Assembly: GCA_021734835.1 (NCBI GenBank)
Contig: JAIPIH010000001.1
Location: 124,001 to 188,000 of the forward strand
Direction of reading: 5' to 3'
Length of the DNA: 64,000 nt
Origin: Candidatus Cloacimonadota bacterium
GTDB taxonomy: Bacteria; Cloacimonadota; Cloacimonadia; Cloacimonadales; TCS61
Shown: positions 1 to 10,250 of the stretch, one piece after another
Position numbering within the stretch: the first letter of the stretch is position 1
How the letters are laid out: every line of letters starts with the position of its first letter
Program-made: the position numbers and the translations under genes
Notes under the pieces: model-generated
The model's input: the letters and a program-made list of their open reading frames with translations, nothing else
What the model was told of the DNA's origin: nothing
The model's database searches: none

Positions 1-3000
1 TGCTCTCCTTTAACCAGGGTTTTTACCAATTGTCCTTTAATGTTATAAACTTCAAGGTTAACTCTACCATCATCAGGAAGAGAATAAACAATGGTTGTGG
101 TCGGATTGAATGGATTGGGATAGTTCGAAGCTGAGAGATCGTAAACTTCCTGTATCATACCGGAATCATCTCTTAAGGTTATGAAATAGGCTGAATCCAT
201 ACTTTTGGTAGAGATCTTACCTTTGATGTTATCAGGCTCCTGCACAGAAACACATTTATAGGAGCTAAGTGTTCTGGGCTCTGCTCTATCTCCATAATAT
301 AGTTCAAGCTCAATATCACCCGGATCAACTCCACTTACATAAGCACTTATCTGATTGATCGTATCGGTTACAACGGTTGCTCCAACACACTCTCCATCTA
401 CAATTGCGCCTATCTCAAGGGGTGGATCTTCAGGGTCTATCTCTATATAAAGAGGCAGGTAACTTGCCTGCTCTTCATAGGTGAAGTTCTCAGGTTCGCT
501 GAATGTTACTGCTGGATCTTCCGGTGTGCTGTTATCCCAGCCGAAATCATTGATAGCAGTATTACACTCAATGATGACCATATCGCCATAAGAGAGAGTG
601 GGTGAATAACCATGTTCTACTTTTGCTAACCAGTTACCAAAAAATCTTACGGCTGACCAATGCTGAGCTGTTATGGAGGTGATATTAGTAACATTCCAAT
701 ACTCACTGAAAGCATCCTCTACACTCTGTGTTTCTTCTAACCAGTAACCGACCCAGTTTGGAGCTAAATTGCCTTCCAATACGATAGTTGTATTATCAGG
801 TTCTTTAAAACCAGGTACATCCAGTGTATAATCATCGTTCATGTGGAATTTGAAGCCTTCAGTGCGTAAGAATTGTTCATAATCATGTTCCCAAGCGATA
901 CCATTCCAAGCAATCGTATAATTTTGAGATTCTACAACATCAAGGATAGCTGGTACGGGTAACTGCATAATATCTGCAAGTAGGTATTCAGCAACATCGG
1001 GGTCATAACCGGTAGTGCTATATACGTTATCCAAAGCCGGTAAACTAAGCCACTTCCAGCCGTTGTCCTCGTCTGGTGATGGAAGATCAACAATATCATA
1101 TTTGTGAGTTATTGCACGAACTGCTCCAATATCCGCAGGAGTTCCATCGGGGTCAGTTAGATTTGGATTTCCAGCATCTATGCAGGGAGATTTGGTTGTA
1201 GAATTCCAGAGGGGTTGGTAAGTTTGTGTATCAAGTTGTGGATTGGTATTGAGAAGACAACCCGTTCCCTCAATAACACCAGATCCAAGATTTCCACTTT
1301 GATAAGTGTTACAGTAGTTGAGTGTTACATCTCCCCAACTTATACTGTAAGACTCATTACCCGAAAATATACAATTTGTTAGTTCTTCATTAATGGGATT
1401 GCTATAGAAGAGAATATTTTCACAATCTAGATTATTAATGAAAGAATTATTGTAAATCGTAGTCGAACCATAATCCGCAATTACACTTCTAACGCCAACA
1501 TCTGAGTAGTTATTACTAAAAGTATTATCATAAATCTCACATGAAGAATTATAATAAATCCCTAAGGTATTACTTTCATATTCACAATTTGTATCACAAA
1601 ATCCGAATTTATTTGAATCAAACTCATTCTCATTAATCACACCTGTTGAATTCAAGAACGCTAAAGCAGCTGAACCATTATTTGATTCATTTTCTTGAAA
1701 AAAATTATTTGAAATTATTGCATCAGAATCATAATCTATATGCACTGCACCAGCTATTCCTGTTGATCCATCAGAACTATCATAAATATGCCCACTCGTA
1801 TTATTTGTGAAAATATTATTCAATATTGAAATATTGCTGCTAGAGTGGACATAAATAGCTCCTCCACTAAAAGCAGAATTTTCATCAAATGTATTGTTGA
1901 TAATTTGGGTTCCATTAGCATTAGTAACAACAATAGCCCCACCATCAGCTTGATAATATCCTGGATAATCACCTGAGGAACAATTATTAAAGGTATTTTC
2001 AATTATTTGGGGACAACCATTGACAATTTTTATTGCACCACCAGCAGAATAGTTTGAATTTGTGTTAATTATTGTAAATCCCTTTATAATATCATCTTCT
2101 GTACCATTGTTTATTGTAAAAGCTCTACCGTCATTTTCACAATCTATTACAGCATTATTTGATCCCCATATTGTAATGTTTTTTTCATTTCCGTTCCATG
2201 AAATATTTTTATTATACTCTCCGGAGTATGTTCCTGGTCCGACATAAATTGTAGCATTTTGTTCAACAGCTAGCACTGCAAATAAAATATCTGCAAAATC
2301 CCCAGTACCTTCTTGATTAACTATAATAGTACTAGTCATCTCTGGAATAGGGATAAGATCAACATTAGGTAAAGTTAATGTACCTTGGTCAATCTCAACA
2401 TCATAATCAGTATATGGATAGTAATTCCCATCAGAGCTAAAAAGTTCGTAAGTAACATCATAGGTTCCATACCTATTCTCACCGAATGCATCAAGAAAAT
2501 TACCCTCACTATCAGGATTAAGTTCTATAATTTGACCTAAATCTTGAGGTTCAAATAAAATTGATACTTCCTCGATATCTCCACCTCCTCCGTTTAAGGA
2601 TACAGAACCTTGTACAAAACAGAATGGTGCGGGAAGAAAATTCGCGGTTAAATTTATTTCTTGAGCAATGTATTCTAAAAAAGTTGCAACTGTTCGCATT
2701 GCTAATGGAAATACATTATTACGAATTGCTGGACATTCAGACCATAATTGCATTTCATGATGATTTCTAATAGGGTGCTCTTCAGTATATCCTTGTGATT
2801 CTAGTTCAGTGAATTTAGATTGAAGAAATGAATTTGCATTTAGCACACTTGGATCATCCCATAAATTACTATTACCATCAACATCATCAGAAGCGAAAAA
2901 ATCTCCAATTTGATTTGTAATATATATAAGATATAAGAGCGGATCAGTTTCACTTGAAATATCAAGTAATCCACCTTTTGTTAAGTAAGTATTTAAACTT

Positions 3001-3824
3001 TCCCAATACCAATTCTCTGGATTTATCATGAAACCAAAGTCTTCATCAAGATTTCCTTCATATTGATCACCATCAGAACAGTGAGGTTCTGGAGCATGTT
3101 GATCCTCGTGTGTATGAGCTGGTACCCCCATATCCATCATTAAATGACAAATCCTTCCAATTATTTCATAAAATACAATTAATTTTTGAGTTTCTATTAA
3201 ATGAAACCACCCTATGTAATTTAAAGAACTACCATAGACCTTACAATAACCTGTTTCATAAAATTCAAGTAGATCATAAACTTTTATATAATGATTTCCA
3301 AAAGCTAATTGATCCTCTTCTTCGAAGTGATAGTCATTGAATGAATAATGTGGCATGGTTGGTCCAACAAAATATTTTGCTGCTTTTTGCATTGCATTCT
3401 CACAAGAAAAAGACCAGTCAGTTGGAATACCTAATATGGGGAAAGTTCCAGAGAGAAATGTACTGTTGTTAGTACCTCCATCAGCACCCCAAAAATGTGT
3501 AATTGGTACAAACGGATCACCTCCTTCATTAAATAAATACATGCCTATTTCTATAATTGTAGCCGTTGCAAAAAATTGGTTAAAGTCAGGTGGATTATTC
3601 TCGGCATAATGATATACCCAGTCTTGTTTATCTTCATTCTGAACTCCTAATATCAAATTACCAAAATAGTTATTCATTTCAGGAAATTCATGTTCTTGAT
3701 CAATATTTAGTAATTCATAAGATTGTTCCATAAGATACTCGTGAACATTTTCCGAATATCTTTCATCACCAGATAAAATAACTATCACAAAAAGTATAAT
3801 TATCATTAGAATATTTTTTTTCAT
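1..3824 (-). CDS. Secreted phospholipase C/P1 nuclease-like and beta-helix protein with T9SS sorting domain (partial)
   Basis: The reading frame is open from the ATG at 3824 to the left window edge (about 1,274 codons), so the C-terminus is missing. A signal peptide ([19 protein letters not shown]) is followed by a helical domain with [15 protein letters not shown] at about residues 227-241. This resembles the zinc-binding HxxxDxxxPxH signature of the phospholipase C/S1-P1 nuclease fold. The middle part is rich in short N-I-x-N and N-N-x-F repeats typical of a right-handed parallel beta-helix. The last visible part has [10 protein letters not shown] and a VYNIKGQLV strand, the usual T9SS type A/FlgD-like sorting domain. 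I infer an exported, cell-surface enzyme or adhesin. Substrate unknown. Two small exported proteins lie upstream on the same strand. Confidence 0.75.
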   Translation of the reverse strand, partial: MKKNILMIIILFVIVILSGDERYSENVHEYLMEQSYELLNIDQEHEFPEMNNYFGNLILGVQNEDKQDWVYHYAENNPPDFNQFFATATIIEIGMYLFNEGGDPFVPITHFWGADGGTNNSTFLSGTFPILGIPTDWSFSCENAMQKAAKYFVGPTMPHYSFNDYHFEEEDQLAFGNHYIKVYDLLEFYETGYCKVYGSSLNYIGWFHLIETQKLIVFYEIIGRICHLMMDMGVPAHTHEDQHAPEPHCSDGDQYEGNLDEDFGFMINPENWYWESLNTYLTKGGLLDISSETDPLLYLIYITNQIGDFFASDDVDGNSNLWDDPSVLNANSFLQSKFTELESQGYTEEHPIRNHHEMQLWSECPAIRNNVFPLAMRTVATFLEYIAQEINLTANFLPAPFCFVQGSVSLNGGGGDIEEVSILFEPQDLGQIIELNPDSEGNFLDAFGENRYGTYDVTYELFSSDGNYYPYTDYDVEIDQGTLTLPNVDLIPIPEMTSTIIVNQEGTGDFADILFAVLAVEQNATIYVGPGTYSGEYNKNISWNGNEKNITIWGSNNAVIDCENDGRAFTINNGTEDDIIKGFTIINTNSNYSAGGAIKIVNGCPQIIENTFNNCSSGDYPGYYQADGGAIVVTNANGTQIINNTFDENSAFSGGAIYVHSSSNISILNNIFTNNTSGHIYDSSDGSTGIAGAVHIDYDSDAIISNNFFQENESNNGSAALAFLNSTGVINENEFDSNKFGFCDTNCEYESNTLGIYYNSSCEIYDNTFSNNYSDVGVRSVIADYGSTTIYNNSFINNLDCENILFYSNPINEELTNCIFSGNESYSISWGDVTLNYCNTYQSGNLGSGVIEGTGCLLNTNPQLDTQTYQPLWNSTTKSPCIDAGNPNLTDPDGTPADIGAVRAITHKYDIVDLPSPDEDNGWKWLSLPALDNVYSTTGYDPDVAEYLLADIMQLPVPAILDVVESQNYTIAWNGIAWEHDYEQFLRTEGFKFHMNDDYTLDVPGFKEPDNTTIVLEGNLAPNWVGYWLEETQSVEDAFSEYWNVTNITSITAQHWSAVRFFGNWLAKVEHGYSPTLSYGDMVIIECNTAINDFGWDNSTPEDPAVTFSEPENFTYEEQASYLPLYIEIDPEDPPLEIGAIVDGECVGATVVTDTINQISAYVSGVDPGDIELELYYGDRAEPRTLSSYKCVSVQEPDNIKGKISTKSMDSAYFITLRDDSGMIQEVYDLSASNYPNPFNPTTTIVYSLPDDGRVNLEVYNIKGQLVKTLVKGE

Positions 3825-3839
3825 TATAATTCTCCTTTT

Positions 3840-4331
3840 TTAAAACGTAATTGCTAATCCAACATTAATTAAATTTGGTTGCAGTCCTATATCTATAGAC
3901 GGGCGTAAATAGAATTTTCTTGCGATATTGAAGCTGTATCCATATCCTATCGTTATTAAAAGAATAACTTTATCATTATTATCTATTGCAAATAAAGTGG
4001 GAATTAAAAAACCACCTACTTTTATAATTAAAAACGATTTCTTTCTTTCAAGGTTCCAAAATCTGTTTGCTTGTAGATAAACACTAAATAAATTGCTGGA
4101 ATTCATTAGTTTGAAAGTTATTTCCGGTCCTGCAACATGTGATATTAGCTCTTTCTTATAATTCAATGTCATTTCCCAAACATGATTTTCATATTTATTA
4201 ACAAATCCAGCACCAACTCTTATTCCCGAAGATATACCCGTTGTTGGAGAAACAACGAATATTGGTTTTTGAATTTCAGCAGAAATTGAAATTGCTATTA
4301 TTATGGCTATTACAATAAAATATTTTTTCAT
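3840..4331 (-). CDS. Small exported beta-strand-rich protein, unknown function
   Basis: 163 codons. A hydrophobic N-terminal signal peptide (MKKYFIVIAIIIAISISA) is followed by alternating polar and hydrophobic strands. The protein ends in a terminal aromatic residue (GLAITF), which is typical of outer-membrane beta-barrels. No family is recognised. It ends 15 bases before the start of the large partial gene downstream, so the two may be co-transcribed. The 159 bases between it and the next upstream gene show no clear signal. Confidence 0.6.
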   Translation of the reverse strand: MKKYFIVIAIIIAISISAEIQKPIFVVSPTTGISSGIRVGAGFVNKYENHVWEMTLNYKKELISHVAGPEITFKLMNSSNLFSVYLQANRFWNLERKKSFLIIKVGGFLIPTLFAIDNNDKVILLITIGYGYSFNIARKFYLRPSIDIGLQPNLINVGLAITF

Positions 4332-4490
4332 TTAGTTTCCCTTTTCATTTCAACTTCAATTCAATTCTCTCTTCTCACAGTTTCTCTACTATTTTCATTT
4401 TCCCATTCATCCTCTCCAATCACTCAGAGAGGAATTTCCTGGATGAACTTATTTTTCCTAATGTAGAATAAATTATTAGCCTTACAAAAA

Positions 4491-5015
4491 CTACCTACTG
4501 AAACTGCTAAATTGTTTTTTTCTGTAAAGATTTTTCATTTTTTCAATTCCAACATTGTAAATAGGTTCAGCATCTTCATTGAAAGGACTTCCATTTTGAT
4601 TCAGACTGCTGCCGGGTAATCCTGTTATATTTATACAGTTACCATTTATAGTTCCCCAGAATGTAAATCTAAAAATTGTTTCATTTGAACCAGATCCTGA
4701 TAAAACTATATTACTGTTATTAATATTAACAGGTGCATTAAAGTAATATTCTCCAGGTGGAAATTCTATTATTGTTATTCCACCTAATTCTCTATCATTT
4801 ATAGCGGCTTGAACAGCTAATTCATTATTTGCGGTACTTAATCCATTATTGTTAGCATCAGGATAATCTAATATGTTAATAGTTTTTACAACATCAACTG
4901 TGCTAATAGTTATCCCAGGTTCTTGCCAATCACCTTTTCTTTCATTTAAAAAGTAACCAGCATAACTATCTAAAGTTATGTACATTATAAACAACATCAC
5001 GATAATTTTCTTCAT
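4491..5015 (-). pseudogene. Truncated pectate-lyase-like beta-helix protein (N-terminal remnant)
   Basis: 174 codons with a signal peptide (MKKIIVMLFIMYITLDSYA). The segment TANNELAVQAAIND, then IIEFPPGEYYFN, then NIVLSGSGSNETIFRF, is the start of a right-handed beta-helix protein of the pectate-lyase superfamily. Family members usually run to several hundred residues of helical rungs. Here the protein stops after about 150 residues in an unrelated Lys/Ser-rich tail (KKQFSSFSR). No continuation is visible in the 160 bases after the stop. I read it as the 5' remnant of a larger gene. A naturally short secreted protein cannot be excluded. Confidence 0.5.
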
Positions 5016-5063
5016 TATATTTACTCCTCATAAATTTTATCGAACAAGTTAGAATAAATTTTT

Positions 5064-5639
5064 CTATTTGTTTATTCTTTTCCCTAATCCAAAACCGATA
5101 TCAATTACTAAGCCATATTCGAAAATGTTTTCATAAATATTAGTTTTGACTCCAAAATTCAAAATAAATTTAGAAGGGATTAAGAATATCTCAATATTTA
5201 GTTCTAGTGGTATACCTACATCGTTGTTTTTTTTTGAAGTCCAATTCTCATAAGATATTCTTTCATCTCTAACCTTCTTCATGCTGTATAAGAGACCTAT
5301 GCCAATCATGCAATGTATGTTTGAATATGGAGAATAAACGACTTTATTAAAGATTAAAGCAAATTCTTTATGGTCCAATGTAACACCTGCTGAATAAGTC
5401 TTAGTACCAATAAGAAAGAAATCATAATCCGTATACCTTAAAGAGTAAGTCATTTTTTTGCTATAGTATTTTAGATTTGATCGAACACTTGGTGAGTCAA
5501 ACTGGATACCACAAGCAAGAGAAATTTGAGGAAGACATATTGCTTGAGTCTTCGATTCGTCATTGTTAGATTTTTTTTCAGCATCTAATGTTGATACTGA
5601 CATAATTAGCATTAGATAAACTAAGATTTTGAATTTCAT
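5064..5639 (-). CDS. Exported protein, probable small outer-membrane barrel
   Basis: 191 codons. The N-terminal signal peptide (MKFKILVYLMLIMSVSTLDA) is followed by a short charged, Lys/Asn/Asp-rich stretch. Repeated amphipathic strands such as MTYSLRYTDYDFFLIG and FILNFGVKTNIYENIF follow, ending near GLVIDIGFGLGKRINK. No conserved family is recognised. The strand pattern suggests an outer-membrane or secreted beta-rich protein. It is the first gene of a minus-strand group (5639 down to 1) whose promoter should lie in the gap to its right. Confidence 0.6.
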   Translation of the reverse strand: MKFKILVYLMLIMSVSTLDAEKKSNNDESKTQAICLPQISLACGIQFDSPSVRSNLKYYSKKMTYSLRYTDYDFFLIGTKTYSAGVTLDHKEFALIFNKVVYSPYSNIHCMIGIGLLYSMKKVRDERISYENWTSKKNNDVGIPLELNIEIFLIPSKFILNFGVKTNIYENIFEYGLVIDIGFGLGKRINK

Positions 5640-6009
5640 TTAATTTACCCTCTTATTAATTTAGTCCTAATATTTACAGAACTGCCTACAACTGATCTTA
5701 TGTTTTTACTCATAGAATATTTACTAAATGAACTTATTCTTACAGATAATGAACAACATATCATTCTCCTTTATGTGAAAAAGAAAACAACTATCTTGTC
5801 AAATAGTTTACTTTTTCTCATTAAAAACTCCTCTACATATATATGTCGGAAAACTCAAAATTGTGACACAACCACTCGAAGAAAATTTAGAAAATGGTTG
5901 TTCAGCTTTATATAGATGCTATATTAAGACTAAAGGCTAAAATAGAAAAGAACTAACTAAAATTTCACAACTCCTCATTCATGTTCTCATTAGCAAATCA
6001 ATGATTCTC

Positions 6010-6163
6010 GATTATTGTTTTGTTAACATTTCTTATTCTTCTGCTGTCTATCCTGAAGATTTGTATGCAGCTATATGATATCATATATAAATTTTCCTTG
6101 CCATAATTAAACGATAATTTTTTTTAACTTTCTCGGTTGCAAATAGTTAGATTATTGTTTTGT
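6010..6163. repeat. 14-base direct repeat upstream of efp
   Basis: GATTATTGTTTTGT occurs at 6010-6023 and again at 6150-6163, exactly 140 bases apart. The second copy ends 30 bases before the efp start codon, where promoter elements are expected. Either copy could be a binding site, or the repeat could be chance in AT-rich DNA. Confidence 0.45.
6072..6087. promoter_or_regulatory. 16-base perfect palindrome, possible operator
   Basis: TATATGATATCATATA is a perfect palindrome about 106 bases before the efp start. It has the form of a dimeric regulator site, but no regulator is identified. It could serve either divergent transcript. Confidence 0.3.
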
Positions 6164-6193
6164 GATCGACACTAAAATAGTTATGGAGCGAGC

Positions 6194-6754
6194 ATGATAG
6201 GAACTTCGGATATCAGGAATGGTTTGATCATCAGATTTAAGAACGGTCTCTACGAGATCGTTGAATTTCAACATGTAAAACCGGGTAAAGGTGCTGCTTT
6301 TGTTCGTACAAAACTTAAGAATGTAGAAACCGGAAAAGTTATTGATAATACTTTCCGGACAAGTGAAAAATTAGAAGATGTAAGGGTAGATAAAGAGATG
6401 AAAGAATATCTCTATTTTGATGGAACATTTTATGTATTCATGGATACTGAAAGCTACGTACAGATGCAGGTTTCTAAAGATATGGTTGGCGATCTGGACA
6501 AATTCCTGGTGGAAAACATGACAGTAGCAATGAAATTTGATCCGGAAAAGAACATTTTGGGAATAGAGCTGCCTACCACAGTTATCCAAAAGATCGTAGA
6601 GTGTGAACCCAATGTCAAAGGTAATTCTGCTTCAGTTAGCGGTAAGAATGCCAAAACTGCTCGCGGTTTGAATATCACAGTTCCTTTTTTCATTGAAATT
6701 GGTGATAAAATAAAAATTGATACTCGCACCGGTGAGTATATAGAAAGAATTTAA
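6194..6754 (+). CDS. efp: Translation elongation factor P
   Basis: 186 codons, full length for EF-P. EF-P binds the ribosome between the P and E sites and relieves stalling at polyproline stretches. The N-terminal KOW-like domain carries the loop KPGKGAAF, with Lys32 at the tip. That is the position modified in lysine-type EF-Ps (K34 in E. coli). The OB domains follow and end in the conserved TRTGEYIERI. A GGAG at 6185-6188 precedes the ATG. A small zinc-ribbon gene follows after 25 bases, probably in the same transcript. Confidence 0.97.
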   Translation: MIGTSDIRNGLIIRFKNGLYEIVEFQHVKPGKGAAFVRTKLKNVETGKVIDNTFRTSEKLEDVRVDKEMKEYLYFDGTFYVFMDTESYVQMQVSKDMVGDLDKFLVENMTVAMKFDPEKNILGIELPTTVIQKIVECEPNVKGNSASVSGKNAKTARGLNITVPFFIEIGDKIKIDTRTGEYIERI

Positions 6755-6779
6755 TTTATAGAAATATAAGGAGAGTAAG

Positions 6780-6986
6780 ATGCCAAAAACAAGATCATTC
6801 GCTGCAAAACTTGCTCACGAGATCAGCACAGAAGGAAAAACTATTTGTCCAAAGTGCAACCAGGAAGTTAAAAAGGTTAAGTTGATTCGTGCCCGTAATT
6901 CCAAAGCTAATTCCTGGGCACCAAAGTACGATTTCGTGGAAATGTGTAATTGTAATGAAAAAGATATTTTATCTGGAAAATTATAA
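6780..6986 (+). CDS. Small zinc-ribbon-like protein, unknown function
   Basis: 68 codons, basic, with CPKC at residues 23-26 and a second Cys pair (CNC) near residues 58-60. This is the pattern of a one-zinc ribbon. A strong GGAGAG ribosome binding site precedes the ATG. It follows efp after 25 bases and is probably co-transcribed, which hints at a translation- or ribosome-associated role, but no family is recognised. The opposite-strand open frame over this region is a shadow. Confidence 0.75.
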   Translation: MPKTRSFAAKLAHEISTEGKTICPKCNQEVKKVKLIRARNSKANSWAPKYDFVEMCNCNEKDILSGKL

Positions 6987-6988
6987 GC

Positions 6989-7011
6989 GATAATTGCTGA
7001 ATTATTTTTTT
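6989..7011 (+). terminator. Possible intrinsic terminator after efp unit
   Basis: ATAATT-GCTG-AATTAT forms a 6-bp AT-only stem (6990-7005) immediately followed by a run of T (6006 bases further along the window, at 7006-7011). The stem is weak, but the U-tract and its position just after a stop codon fit a terminator. Confidence 0.45.
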
Positions 7012-7079
7012 GTATCACAATCCAAAACCCTCTTGTCATAATTGATAGGAGGGTGTTTGTGTAATAGCAGGATGGAAAA

Positions 7080-10000
7080 ATGAAAAGATCATTAATAGTT
7101 ATTTTGATATTGAGTACTTTTGTGTTAGGGCTTAACTCTATGCCGCAAGTTCCGGGGAAAAATCAGCAATTAAGATATTTGGAATATCCTCCCGAAAGTT
7201 TTGTGAACTACGGTGTAAATGTTAGAAACGAACTACCACAGAATATTTTAGCTTTAAGAGTAGAATTTAGTGATGTGACTTTCGATCTTGAGGCGGATTA
7301 TCCTGATTCACTTGCTCATGATCAAGATTATTTTGAAAGACTTTTTTTCCATATGGCTACCTATTATGCAGATGCTTCCCACGGCAATTATTTGCTTACT
7401 GAAAATAATTATACGATTTGGAATGATATGATCACTCTCACTCAGTCAATGGCTTATTATGGAGATAATGAGTATCAGCTGGAAAGAGTTTGCGAATTTA
7501 CTCAGGAAATTGTTCAAGCTGTTGATTCTGAAATAGATTTTAATGATTATGACGCTATTGTTATTATTCATGCCGGTGCGGGAGAAGAAGCGGATGTAAA
7601 TGGAACAAACACTTCTGAACTGCAAAGTACTTTCCTTTCCCGACGTTCTCTTCAGGCAGGATTAGATCCTGAAAATGATGATTTTCCCGGCCTTGAGACT
7701 AACGACGATGTCTATTTGACTCAATTTGTAATTATCCCTGAAACCGAATGGCAGCCGGACTCTGAGGCTAATGTCGATCCCATTTACAGCATTTTTGGAG
7801 TTCTCACTCATCAATTCGGACATTTCCTGGGACTGCCAACTCTGTTTGACAACGATAATTCAAATGGAAGATCCTACGGTATCGGCGGCTTTGGTTTGAT
7901 GGGAACCGGTGTATGGAATGCAAATGGCTTTGTCCCTCCCCTGCCTTGCGCCTGGTCGCGGTATTATCTCGGTTGGGAAGACGATAATATAGTAGAAATT
8001 GATGCTTCAAGCGCTGAACTGTCATTGGTATTCCCGGCAGCTGATGATACTGAGAGTGCTAAACTTTATAAGATAAAAATTTCAGATGATGAGTATTTTC
8101 TTTTGGAAAACAGACAGCAGAATCCTGATGACAGCTTTTTTGTTAATGCCGTTGGAGACACACTTGTAACTTTCACTTTCCAAACTATCACCGGTCAGAG
8201 CGTCTATCCGCCGGGGCATCCTTATGCCGGACAACCAAAATTTAGTTTTATGGATAATTCTTACATCGGATGTGAATGGGATTTTTATCTACCCGGTTAC
8301 GGATTCGGAGCAGAACTGCAAAATGACGGATCAGGAATACTGATCTGGCACATAGATGAAAACATCATTAGAGAAAAATTCACACCTGATTTTGAAAGTA
8401 ATTCAGTGAATGGAGATGCTTCTCACAAAGGCGTTGATCTGGAAGAAGCAGACGGACTCCAGCAGCTTGATTCTATCCTATACGGCTATAGCAGTTTCTT
8501 CGGATCAAAAGATGATTCATATCGAGCCGGGAATAACACTTATTTTGGTGAGAATTTTTACAATGATGCCTATTCTACGCCTACTGCAGAAAGTTATTAT
8601 GGCGGAATCCCATTGGAAATCTATAATATCAGCAGCTCAGATTCTGTGATGACGTTTTCTGTTAGCTATGAATGGTCGCTTAATGCAAATTATTTAGGAG
8701 ATAACCCCTTTTCCGCAGCTTTACTGGATTTTGATAATGATGGTGAAAATGAAATTTTCTATCCAATGCCGGATGGTACACTTTATTTATGGAAGGATGA
8801 CCAACTCTATCCAGATTTTCCAATAACAACCCTGATCTCATCAACCATTTGTGATTATTATGCTTATGATGCTGAAACAAGTAGCCTGCTCATTCCAGCA
8901 GGATTAGATGACAGCAATACTGCTTTTTTATTCCAAATAAATAACGAATTGGAAAACTATCAGGAACAAATTTTATTCCAAATGAACAGAACCTGGGCGG
9001 CCGGCCCTGTAGTTAATCCTGATCAAAATAGCGAAAACAGAGTTTTTGTACCGCTACACAGTTATAGTCCCGCCGGAAGTGAAATACTCTTTTTAAACAG
9101 CGGCAATAATGTTATCGAGACACTTTATTTTGATCAACAAATTAGATCAAATCTAATCTATAAAAATGATAATTTATATTTTATTGATGGAGATTGGATC
9201 GTACATCAGATCACACTTCCTGATTATGGGATAAGTGAATTTCAATTGAATATAAATGCTGAACCGATTTACCCGTCTATTTCATCTGCGTTGCTGGCAG
9301 ATGTTGATAATGATGACTCCGATGATATTATTGTGACTACTGAGAATAATTCTATTCACATTTTTACTGCTAATGGTGATTACTTACCGGGATTTCCACG
9401 TGATATTCCCTTAAGTACAATTTCATCTCCCACCATCAGCGATCTTGATAATAACGGTTATCTGGAAATTTTAATCGGTGGTGAAAATTCTTTCGCTGTT
9501 GTTAATAAAAATGGTGATGTCTTTATGCCCAGTTTAGAATTAAATGATCCTGATTCATTGATGCTCGCTTCTGGAGTTATCGGCATAAATATCGATGATG
9601 ATAATGAGAAAGAAATTATTGGAACAATGTCCCGAAATAGATTTTGCATTTGGGAAAATTTAAATTTTAATGACTTTGAACTGAACAGGAATTCCGTCTT
9701 GTCGTTTGGAAATAGAAGCTTGAATTTTCCTATTATCTCAGAATATTCAAATAGTGGTGTAGAAGCTTTTATCCCAGCAAATAATGGCTCGATCTACAAA
9801 GCTTACGTACCTGCTGCGACTGTTGATATTGAGGCTGAATACTGGTTAGCCGAATATGCAAATCTCCAAAGGACAGCGTCATTTATCGGGTTAACAGAAG
9901 CACCACCAGGAGAAGGAAATACACTATTTAATAAAAGTGGAACTTATTTTTATCCCAATCCTTTGAGCCAAACTTTCAATAAAGCAGTAAATTATCATTC

Positions 10001-10235
10001 GCAAATTCCGGCAGAAACTATAATTCTCAGATTAGAAACTTATCAGGATGCGGAAATAGTGATAAAAATATTTGACATCGCAGCTAATAAAATCTATGAA
10101 AACATAAGTCTCTGTGAAAGCGGTTTTAATTCTAAAATTAAGATCGATGTTTCAGGCTGGGCTTCTGGAATTTACTTTGCCCTACTGGATTCCCGAGGGA
10201 AAAGTATGAAGCTGAAATTTGCATTAGAGAAATAA
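7080..10235 (+). CDS. M6-type metalloprotease-like protein with altered catalytic motif (HQFGH) and C-terminal sorting domain
   Basis: 1,051 codons. A signal peptide (MKRSLIVILILSTFVLGLNS) is followed by an M6 (immune inhibitor A type) protease domain to about residue 500. The zinc motif reads HQFGHFLGLPTLFD at residues 244-257, so the catalytic Glu of HExxH is Gln245 here (codon CAA at 7812-7814), while both His ligands remain. The M6 Met-turn region GFGLMGTGVWN is present. FG-GAP/VCBS-like repeats (DVDNDDSDDIIV, DLDNNGYLEILIGG) fill the C-terminal third, and a YPNPL-type sorting domain ends the protein. A PorV-like gene follows after 15 bases. I expect a surface protein with reduced or no peptidase activity. 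Confidence 0.88.
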   Translation: MKRSLIVILILSTFVLGLNSMPQVPGKNQQLRYLEYPPESFVNYGVNVRNELPQNILALRVEFSDVTFDLEADYPDSLAHDQDYFERLFFHMATYYADASHGNYLLTENNYTIWNDMITLTQSMAYYGDNEYQLERVCEFTQEIVQAVDSEIDFNDYDAIVIIHAGAGEEADVNGTNTSELQSTFLSRRSLQAGLDPENDDFPGLETNDDVYLTQFVIIPETEWQPDSEANVDPIYSIFGVLTHQFGHFLGLPTLFDNDNSNGRSYGIGGFGLMGTGVWNANGFVPPLPCAWSRYYLGWEDDNIVEIDASSAELSLVFPAADDTESAKLYKIKISDDEYFLLENRQQNPDDSFFVNAVGDTLVTFTFQTITGQSVYPPGHPYAGQPKFSFMDNSYIGCEWDFYLPGYGFGAELQNDGSGILIWHIDENIIREKFTPDFESNSVNGDASHKGVDLEEADGLQQLDSILYGYSSFFGSKDDSYRAGNNTYFGENFYNDAYSTPTAESYYGGIPLEIYNISSSDSVMTFSVSYEWSLNANYLGDNPFSAALLDFDNDGENEIFYPMPDGTLYLWKDDQLYPDFPITTLISSTICDYYAYDAETSSLLIPAGLDDSNTAFLFQINNELENYQEQILFQMNRTWAAGPVVNPDQNSENRVFVPLHSYSPAGSEILFLNSGNNVIETLYFDQQIRSNLIYKNDNLYFIDGDWIVHQITLPDYGISEFQLNINAEPIYPSISSALLADVDNDDSDDIIVTTENNSIHIFTANGDYLPGFPRDIPLSTISSPTISDLDNNGYLEILIGGENSFAVVNKNGDVFMPSLELNDPDSLMLASGVIGINIDDDNEKEIIGTMSRNRFCIWENLNFNDFELNRNSVLSFGNRSLNFPIISEYSNSGVEAFIPANNGSIYKAYVPAATVDIEAEYWLAEYANLQRTASFIGLTEAPPGEGNTLFNKSGTYFYPNPLSQTFNKAVNYHSQIPAETIILRLETYQDAEIVIKIFDIAANKIYENISLCESGFNSKIKIDVSGWASGIYFALLDSRGKSMKLKFALEK

Positions 10236-10250
10236 TTATTAGGAGAAAAT

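Larger units (their letters stand above)
5640..6193. other. 554-base divergent intergenic region
   Basis: This AT-rich gap lies between the minus-strand exported-protein genes and efp on the plus strand, so it should hold promoters for both. It contains a 16-base perfect palindrome and a 14-base direct repeat, listed separately. A short open frame at 5700-5915 has no ribosome binding site and a biased, low-complexity composition, and I do not accept it as a gene. No tRNA or other RNA gene is apparent. Confidence 0.6.

Noticed and set aside
5700-5915. Plus-strand open frame of 71 codons in the gap before efp
   Set aside because: No ribosome binding site, low-complexity composition, and no recognisable domain; it looks like chance in AT-rich DNA.
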